Below, piece after piece: positions 56,984-64,000 of a DNA stretch of 64,000 bases (within the stretch, counting starts at the first letter, position 1; each line of letters begins with the position of its first letter). Source of the stretch: Alopecurus myosuroides (lineage: Eukaryota > Streptophyta > Magnoliopsida > Poales > Poaceae); contig CM054057.1 of the NCBI GenBank assembly GCA_028641055.1, positions 724,123,931 through 724,187,930 on the forward strand. Direction: 5' to 3'. A program made the position numbers and the translations under genes. The notes under the pieces were generated by a model. The model saw only the letters and a program-made list of their open reading frames with translations, ran no database searches and was not told the DNA's origin.

Positions 56984-58460
56984 TGATGACCCACAAGTAT
57001 AGGGGGTGTATCGTAGTACTTTTGATAAATAAGAGTGTCGAACCCAACGAGGAGCAGAAGGTGTTGACAAGGAGTTTCGAAGAAGGAAAAACTGTAAATA
57101 CTGGAAAACAGATTTGTAGGGGTTTTTGATATTGCAGATAAATAAAGTGCGAGTAAATAACATGCAGTAGTAATTATTGCAGCAAGTGGCCTAATCCTTT
57201 CTTCGGCAAAGGACAAGCCGGTGAGTTTACTTATGATTAACAAACGCTCTCGAAGACACACGGGAGGTTTCTGTCAAGTGCTTTTGTTCCATGCAGCTGA
57301 ATAACTTTGGTGTTTTGATAAGTGTTGTGTGGGTGAATCTATGCTAATGTACCGTCCCATCCAATACTAATACATACTTGTGATTATACCCCTTGCAAGC
57401 ATATGCAACTACAAGAAATTAATTAAGTAATAAATCTAACCACAGCTTTAAACTCCGGGATCCTACGCTCCCTCATGCAATTGTTTCCTAACGGGGGTTT
57501 AGGTTTCTGTCACTCCGGAAACCCCACAATTAGTATCCAAATACAGGATGCATTTCCCTAGGCTCGTAAATGGTGAAGTATCATGTAGTCGACATTCACA
57601 TGACACCACTAGAAGAATAACAACACAACTTAAATATCAAACATTAATATTATTCAACATTACTTCACTACTAACAACTCGACTTCTCCCATGTCCTCAA
57701 GAACAACACGAACTACTCACAACACATCATATGGATCATACTCAGAGGTGATATAATGGATGATAACAATATGGTCATAAAGTGCAAACACCGATAAATC
57801 TCACAAGCACCAACTACTAACAAGTAATCCACACCGGGAGAGAGATCTAATGCAAAACAACGATAGAGGCCCCTAATTGTTATAGCGGAATGAAGGTGGA
57901 TGATGAGGGTGATAGTGCTGGTGGTGATGAAGATGATGATGATGATCTTGATGATTCCTGGAGCGATGACGGTGACGATGGCGGTGATTTCCCCTCTCCG
58001 GAGAAGAATTTCCCCGGCAGATTTCTCCCTGTGAGAGAGCTTTTCTCTCTCGGATGTTTTCCGCCCCGCAGTGGCGGCGGAATAATTCTTCCAGGATGGA
58101 ATGAGGCTTAGGGTTCCCTCGGGGTCAGGGGGCCAACGGTGACCCCCAGAGGTGGGCCAGGGTGGCCACACCCCTAGGTGGTGCAGCTAGAGGGAGGGCG
58201 CCCCACCCCTAGGTGTGGGCCCCTGGTGGCCCCCCTCTGGCTCTCCTTCTGGATGTCCCCCTTGTTCTTCTGATCTTCCGAAATATGGTATCTCGACGGT
58301 GCTTTTTCCATCAGATTTCTGGTCCCGGTGTTTATTCTCCAAAAATTATAAAACATGCAAAATTAGATAAAATAACATAAGAGATGCATCATAACATGAA
58401 ATATATCGATGAATAACAGAAAATTATGATATAAAATAGTTATGCAAAATGGACATATCA
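56984..58460 (-). repeat. Element C 5' LTR, 1.48 kb
   Basis: Same ends as the left copy (TGATGACCC ... GGACATATCA). It is shorter mainly through a small gap near 58245 (the phrase after CTTCTGG). Confidence 0.92.
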
Positions 58461-58465
58461 AGGAG
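58461..58465 (+). repeat. Target-site duplication of element C, right copy
   Basis: AGGAG after GGACATATCA. Confidence 0.9.
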
Positions 58466-59391
58466 TTACCATAAGAATTACCATAAGCATTACTATTATT
58501 AGGAGGATATGGCCTATAATTTTTGCTACCAAAATTATTCCTATAAGCATTGGTGTTGAAATTATTATTTTTATGCAGTTAAAATCAACATGCTCTTCTT
58601 GACCTAGCAAAGAGGCTAAAGGAACATTATTTGGGTCATTAGAAGCATGGCCATTCACAAGCATAGACATAATAGCATCAAGTCTCTCATTCAAAGAGGA
58701 GGTTTCTTGAACAGAATTTACCTTCTTACCAGTTGTAGCTCTCTCAGTACTAAGAATAATTTACCATCATATCATCAAGAAGCTTTGTTGCTATCCCCAA
58801 GGTCATGGACATAAAGGTTCCTCCAGCAGATGAATCCAGAAGGTTTCTTGAAGAAAAATTCAGACTTGCATAAAAGGTTTGGATGATCATCCAACTAGTC
58901 AGTCCATGAGTGGGACAATTTTTTACCAAAGATTTCATTCTCTCCCAAGCTTTAGCAACATGCTCATTATCAAGTTGCTTAAAATTCATAATGCTACTTC
59001 TTAAATATATAATCTTAGCAGGAGGATAATATTTTCTAATGAAAGAATCTTTACACTTAGTCCAAGAATCAATACTATTTCTAGGCAAAGATAGCAACAA
59101 TTGTTTAGCTCTTCCTCTCAAAGAGAAAGGAAACAATTTCAGTTCAATAATATCTCCATCAACATCTTTATATTTTTTCATCTCACATAGTTCAACAAAA
59201 TTATTAAGATGGGCAGCAGCATCATCAGTACTAACACCAGAAAATTGCTCTCTCATAACAAGGTTTAACAGGGCATGTTTAATCTCATAAAAATCAGCAG
59301 TAGGAGCAGGTGGATCAATAGGTGTGCTAGTAAAATCATTGTTGTTGGTGCTAGTAAAGTCACACAACTTAGTATTCTCACGAGTAGTCAT
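58466..59391 (-). pseudogene. gag: Element D gag, N-terminal part
   Basis: ATG 59391 (MTTRENTKLCDF). The retrotransposon gag domain is clear: FVELCEMKKYKDVDGDIIEL, FSLRGRAKQLLLSLP, DSFIRKYYPPAKI, AKAWERMKSLVKNCPTHG. A frame change near 58750 ends this run; the next frame (LDAIMSMLVNGHASND) leads to element C. The coiled-coil end and protease are on the other side of C at 38108. The frame upstream of 59391 is leader sequence, shared with element I. Confidence 0.85.
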
Positions 59392-59562
59392 TTTAACAAG
59401 ATTAAAAACAGGAATAAAACTACAGCTAGTATAAGAACTAACTTTTTTGTGTTTTTGATAAAAAGAAGCAAACAAGACAAAATAAAATAAACCAAGCAAA
59501 ACAAAAGCAAAGTAAAGAGATTGGAAGTGAGAGACCCCCCTTGCAGAAATTCTCTTCCTCCT

Positions 59563-59576
59563 CGGCAACGGCGCCA
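59563..59576 (-). other. Element D primer binding site (tRNA-Asp)
   Basis: The minus strand reads TGGCGCCGTTGCCG, an exact match to the tRNA-Asp 3' end over 14 bases. Confidence 0.88.
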
Positions 59577-59586
59577 GAAAACTTGT

Positions 59587-59605
59587 TGATGGCCTTAATG
59601 CCCTC
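59587..59605 (-). repeat. Element D 5' LTR, inner tip
   Basis: TGATGGCCTTAATGCCCTC between the primer site and element E. The LTR end TG(plus)/CA(minus) is correct; the rest of the LTR resumes at about 61458. Confidence 0.65.
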
Positions 59606-60171
59606 TGTCGAGACATCGTAGTAGTTTTCATAGACTGGGGTGCCATGAGACTACGGTAGAGACGTGGGGTAACGGGATAGCGTAGTAACACAGAACACGG
59701 GATTTTACCCAGGTTCGGTACGTCGCGACAGTACGGCGTACCTACTCCTGCACTTCTCACTAATTGGGACTAAAGCCTGTATAACAGGGTTACAATGTGA
59801 GGGAATAGATCTAGCTACTCGACGAGGATGAGCTTCTCGGCGAGTTGCGTAGAGCTATGAAGCTTGAACCTAGAACCTTGGAACTTATCTAATCTATCTC
59901 CCGTCCGGCTTTATATAATAGCCGGATTAGGGCTTACAGAACAAGAAACCTAGAAGACTACGTTTAACTTGTAACTTCGAAAGTAAGGAAACCGTCTTCT
60001 CCTCCAAGCCAGATCACGCGGGCCGTGATCCGGGTTCTTCTAGAATCCGGCTTCTGCGTGTCGGACTACTGGGCCGCCCAATGGACCTAAGCCCACTACC
60101 TCTGAGGCCACCCTGGTAGTCCGGCTCTTTGTCTACCATCTTCTATACCCCTATTCAGTATATATCCGACA
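59606..60171 (-). repeat. Element E 3' LTR, 566 bp
   Basis: Left end TGTCGAGACATCG, right end ATATCCGACA, followed by GTAGCCCCCAGGAAGG, which is a polypurine tract on the minus strand. Layout and length match the LTRs of J and B. Confidence 0.75.
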
Positions 60172-60564
60172 GTAGCCCCCAGGAAGGATCAAAACTCTAA
60201 AACTCCGCCTTTCGTCAAATACATTTTGTCCGGGAAAACTTGATTCAGCAGTCTTGATTCTTTCTTCTTTCCTTTTGAAGGAGATGGTAACACAAAACTC
60301 GGAACTATGAAAATCCGGCTTTTCTTCTCGCGATCCTTCGCGGAAAAGGAACTTATGACATCAGCGCCTTAATCATGCTGACGCAAGCGCCGCTTGGTTT
60401 CACGCGGGAAACCCTGCAACGTAACTCTGACAGATTCTCACGAGAAACGAGGAGATAGCCATCATTCCTCTGTCGCTCCGTTTCCCGGATTTTCCGGCGA
60501 GCGACACGCGTCGAACATCCAACGGTCAAAAGAGCCGTTGGCACGTATCTAGAGCTTTTCAGGC
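60172..60564. other. Element E region between LTR and antisense promoter
   Basis: No ORF. By position it equals 46832-47219 of element B and should hold the upstream promoter; I recognise no motif. Confidence 0.5.
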
Positions 60565-60572
60565 TATAAATA
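60565..60572 (+). promoter_or_regulatory. TATA box of element E antisense gene
   Basis: The plus strand reads AGGCTATAAATAGCCGTCC, about 140 bp before ATG 60709. Confidence 0.7.
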
Positions 60573-60708
60573 GCCGTCCTCTTCGTCATCGGAAATCTTT
60601 CCTCACTCCATCACTGCCCACGCCATTGACGCAAACGTGAGCTCGAGAGCAAGACCTTGCCCCGACGAACTCTTCGCACGCCGGAGCGCTCATTCGCCAC
60701 CGAAGAAG

Positions 60709-61457
60709 ATGGCCTCTCCGTCGTCCTCACCGGCTCGCGCCTCCATCGACGAACTTTTGGGCGACCTAGATCCACAGCTAGGGTCGCCCAAGCATGCCGG
60801 CGGCGAGCCGGAAAAGGCCACGGCATCCGCGGCGGGCGGAGGAAACGCTTCCGCCGCCGCGGACGTCGCGGGCCCAAGCGCCACAACAACCCCGCCGTTC
60901 GCACCTGAAACGGCGGAGGAGAAAATCGAGCTCCTTGGCGAGAAACTCGCCGCCGCGAAGGCCGCCGGAGCGGATGAGGAAGAGGAAACTGCAGGCAACT
61001 GGAGTGCCTGCAGTATTCCCCCGGCTCTCCTTCCAAACTTGGAGAAGGAGGGTTTGGTGCTCAAAAAGAAATGGCGGCTCCCGGAAGAGGAGACCGAACC
61101 ATGCCACAAGAGGGCGAAAGGGTGCTTCTTACCTCCCACCTTCTACGAGGTATGGGGCTCCCACCTTCCTCTTTCTTCCTCCAGGTTCTGTCACATTACA
61201 GCATCCAACCTCACAACCTTCCTCCCAATTCCATTCTGTACATGGCCGGCTTCCAGGCCTTGTTCGAAGGTTACCTAGGAATAGAGCCTAGGTTAGATTT
61301 TTGGCTGTATTGCTTTGGGGTCAAGCGTAACTCTTCGGAGGGTGCACTCCCAAATTGCGGGACCATTTCCTTTACTCTTCGGAGATTCCGAGAGGATTGG
61401 TTCCCCAAAATCAAAACCTCAGAATCCTCCTTCTCCAAGTTTGGAAAGGTTTTGAAG
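60709..61457 (+). pseudogene. Element E antisense gene, 5' part, frameshifted and truncated
   Basis: ATG 60709 (MASPSSSPARASIDELLG) in context AAGATGGCC. An Ala/Glu-rich N-terminus leads to ALLPNLEKEGLVLKKKWRLP. A single-base change near 61105 shifts the frame; the other frame then gives the domain core VLSHYSIQPHNLPPNS, FQALFEGYLGIEPRLDFW and the Cys in LYCFGVKR. This domain is the plant 'putative gypsy type transposon' type (PF04195), better preserved here than in B. The end runs into D's LTR. Confidence 0.72.
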
Positions 61458-63012
61458 AGTGTAGCAGCAAGTTTTCCCTCAGAAAAGAAACCAAGGTTGA
61501 ATCGACCAGTAGGAGGACAAGCAATCTCTGGAGGTTGATGCAGCTGAGGTGGCATGGCGCACTACCGGTTCAGCAGCAACGTGGAACCTACGCAATACAA
61601 TCAAATCACTCTGTCCCAATGAAGCATTGAGGTTGTCAATCTCACCGGTTTTGCTAAACACAAAGAAGTTAAACGTATGGTGTGGAAAACAGTATGAGAA
61701 TATTATGAAAGGAGTAGCAGCAGTATGAAAGCAGTAGGTGTTTTATCAGTATGAGGAAAAAGGATCGGGGTCCACAGTTCAGGCGTCGCTCCGTGAAAGA
61801 TAAATAACATGTGTGGTGAACAAATTATAGCTGGGCAATTGACATAAATGAAGGCTGCATCGTAGTGCATATGCAAGACATAAAGATTACTATGTGATTC
61901 ATGCGGGCAATACAACAAGATACAAAGACCGTTATCCAATTGCATCTATGACTAAAAATTCACCCTCCGAATATCATCCGAACAAACGTTGGGTATTATG
62001 TTGCACGCAACAGATAATCGCAGTAAGCAAAGTGTGTAATGTAAACAATAACATCATCCTTAAACAAAGCATTGTTGTTTTCTCCCTAATGGCAACAGCA
62101 CATCCTCCATCCGTCACGTTTCTGTCACTCGAGCATAGATGAAAAGAAGGCATGAACCCTTTATCGAGCATAAATACTCCCTCTTGGAGTTACTATCATA
62201 TACTTGGCCATAGCATCTACTAATAACGGAGACCATGCAAGATCATAAACAACATGAACGTGAAGATAACATGATAGATTGATAATCAGAAGACATAGCA
62301 TTCAACATTCATCAGATCCAAGCAAACAAACCATGTAGCATTACATAAAGATGATCTTGATCACCTTAGGAAGCTCACAAGATCTAAACATGAGGTACAA
62401 AGTGGAGAGAACAACCATCTAGCTACTGCTATGGACCCGTAGTCCAGGGATGAACTACTCACGCATCACTTCGGAGGAGGGCATGGCGGTGTAGACCCCT
62501 CCGGTGATGATTTCCCCCTCCGGTAGAGTGCCGGGGAGAGCTCCAGAACCCTCCCGATCTCGGGATGACGGTGACGGCGGCGTCGGGTGTTTCTCGGGTA
62601 AAAGTGGGATCTATTTAGGGTTTACGTGTCGGGTGGATTACATAGGCGAAAGGGCAAAGGCGGTGGAGGCCTAGGGGCCCCACACCACCCCCGGCGCGGC
62701 CAAGGGGGGGCGCCACCCTATGGTGTGGGACCCCTGAGGCCCCCCCCCCTCCGGGTCTCTTCGGGACTCCGCGGAAACTCCGGGATTTCTAAGACTTCCG
62801 GGCTACGAATTTTCCAATTCCAAGAATATTTCCAGAACAACTTTTCTGAAACTAAAAACAACAGAAAACAGGGAACTGGCTCTGTGGCATCTTGTCAATA
62901 GGTTAGTCCGGAAAATCGATAAAAATGACATAAAATGTATAGCAAACATGTGGGAAACAATAATAAAACCACATGGAACATCAGAAATTAAGGATACGTT
63001 TATGACGTATCA
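61458..63012 (-). repeat. LTR shared by elements D (5') and F (3')
   Basis: From GTAGCAGCAAGTTTTCCC to GATACGTTTATGACGTATCA. It serves as D's 5' LTR on the left and F's 3' LTR on the right. It has the GC block at 62700-62725 and a minus-strand TATA-like phrase near 62640 (TATGTAATCC, degenerate). Confidence 0.8.
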
Positions 63013-64000
63013 GTCCTCGAGTAGGTAAACGATGAAAACACAGTAATTTTTTAGGTGACATGCTACCAACATAAAATTGATCATCAAAATGTCAAAGCAT
63101 CTGTAATCTGAGATCATATGACTTCAACACAAGCATGATAAATAAAACTTTAATAATAAAGCATAGTAATCACTTTCCATCATGAGAATTAACTCAAATA
63201 AAAGACCATGAATAACAATGCAAAGAAAGATATACGTTTGTTTCAAGTATAAAGAAAGCATGTCAAAGTGATATTTTGCTAGTCCTTAAGAGTGGGAAAA
63301 AACTTAAATGCCAGGACACATTCAAAGTTCATGAGGAAGACTAGAACAAATAATTAGAGAACTAGCAATAACACATCATGAATCAATTAATAATGTTTCT
63401 GGGACAAATGCACATAAAAATCAGAATGGAAAGAATGCTCTCTCAACTGTGCATAAAGTTAAAAGATGGAGACTCAACATAAAAGTAAAAGAAAGGCCCT
63501 TCGCAGAGGGAAGCATGGATCACTCATGTGCTAGAGCTTTTATGTTATTAAATAGAGGTGTACAAACTTGACACTCCTCCCAGCCATCTTTCACAAACCA
63601 TGGCTAACCGAATCCTCGGGTGCCTACCAACAATCACATACCATAGAGGAGTGTCTATATTTTATGAGAGGTGTATGCTTATGTCAACAAATGGTAAGCA
63701 GAAAATACATTACGTCACAAGCCAATTAGACTTCACAAGAGCGGCTCCCATAGAAGGACGCATCTGGGTAGAAGGTCATACCTCTTTCTCTTTTGTTTAC
63801 ACAATTATGCTTTGATTGATAAATCGGGGGAAAATAGTGAAGATAATTTGTGTTATTAATTTGGTGCTGGGCACCCCGCTGCCAGCTCTTCTATCATTGG
63901 ATAAGAGGATGAAGCCACTAGTCCAGGGTGTGAAAGTCCAATCAACAAGTGAGATAAAGATTCTCTATTAACGTCCTCATGAGCTAAAACAGGAGCACAA
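63013..64000 (-). mobile_element. Element F: 3' interior of an Athila-type element
   Basis: Starts GTCCTCGAGTAGGTAAACG directly after the LTR. In D and G about 25-28 bp with the purine tract (AAGCTTG on the element strand) lie between LTR and this phrase; F lacks them. The sequence otherwise follows D's and G's interior, including the shared block 63470-64000, and continues off window. No gene. Confidence 0.8.

Larger units (their letters stand above)
38109..58460 (-). mobile_element. Element C: Athila-lineage Ty3 element with full pol, split by element B
   Basis: LTRs 38109-39620 and 56984-58460, tRNA-Asp primer site 56956-56972, polypurine tract 39621-39640, and target-site duplication AGGAG. 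Gag begins at 56868, is split by B at 56281/46363, and continues through protease, RT, RNase H and integrase to 42236. A small ORF with its own promoter and a long 3' interior follow. Stops and frameshifts have killed it. The first 400 bp of the two LTRs differ at about 6% of positions. Confidence 0.92.
59606..61457 (-). mobile_element. Element E: truncated Tat-like element in D's 5' LTR
   Basis: One LTR (59606-60171), then interior with a plus-strand gene, ending abruptly at about 61457 where D's LTR sequence resumes. Its gag-pol and 5' LTR are missing. CCCTC precedes it at 59601-59605; there is no matching copy at the far end, so a deletion removed E's 5' part together with some LTR of D. 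Confidence 0.7.
33878..63012 (-). mobile_element. Element D: Athila-type element with gag and protease only, multiply interrupted
   Basis: Read in its own direction: 5' LTR (63012-61458, element E, 59605-59587), primer site 59563-59576, gag (59391-58466), element C, gag C-terminus and protease (38108-36947), non-coding 3' interior, and a 3' LTR fragment 34476-33878 cut by H. C is flanked by AGGAG on both sides, so the gag halves rejoin exactly. No RT, RNase H or integrase follows the protease: the 3' interior starts about 20 bp after its stop. Confidence 0.85.

Noticed and set aside
1..64000. CRISPR arrays, operons, bacterial promoters or rRNA
   Set aside because: None seen; introns, TATA boxes, plant-type primer sites and nested LTR elements show nuclear plant DNA.

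Overview
The window is intergenic DNA of a large-genome plant, most likely a pooid grass (wheat, barley, rye or oat relatives). I see no host gene. Essentially every base belongs to LTR retrotransposons inserted into one another. Family resemblances (Sabrina/Fatima/WHAM-like Athila elements, a Tekay-like element with very long LTRs, RIRE2-like Tat elements, a decayed Ty1-copia element) are from memory and could not be searched, so lineage calls are firmer than family names.

Layout, left to right. Element A (1-9793, minus) is a Tekay-like Ty3 element with a 4.7-kb LTR, a tRNA-iMet primer site, an extra ORF ahead of gag, and a gag-pol that runs off the left edge with one visible frameshift. A sits in an exon of the antisense gene of element J (9794-19518, minus), a Tat-lineage element full of stop codons. 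J interrupts the first ORF of element I (19519-21604, minus). I lies in the interior of element H (21605-33877, plus), an old copia element whose 3' LTR is split by element G (27361-33831, minus), which has no gag or pol. H lies in the 3' LTR of element D (33878 to 63012, minus), an Athila-type element that keeps only gag and protease. Element C (38109-58460, minus, TSD AGGAG) splits D's gag and carries a full but damaged gag-PR-RT-RH-INT. Element B (46368-56276, minus, TSD CAGCT) splits C's gag; it has almost identical LTRs, has lost RT, RNase H and integrase, and carries a spliced plus-strand gene. Element E (59606-61457) is a truncated Tat-like element in D's 5' LTR with a third copy of the antisense gene. 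Element F (63013-64000) is the 3' interior of another Athila-type element joined directly to D's 5' LTR.

The stratigraphy gives an order: D before H, H before I and G, I before J, J before A; D before C, C before B. LTR comparison by eye agrees: about 6% difference for C and G, three substitutions in about 460 bp for B.

The most interesting biology is in extra genes carried by these elements. Elements J, B and E carry a gene on the strand opposite to gag-pol. In B and E it has its own TATA box, and in B and J introns at matching places; it is retained in B although the polymerase is gone. Element A has an unrelated 260-290-aa ORF before gag, element I has a short Cys-rich ORF where gag should be, and element C has an LTR-like promoter inside its interior, ahead of a small ORF in the env position.
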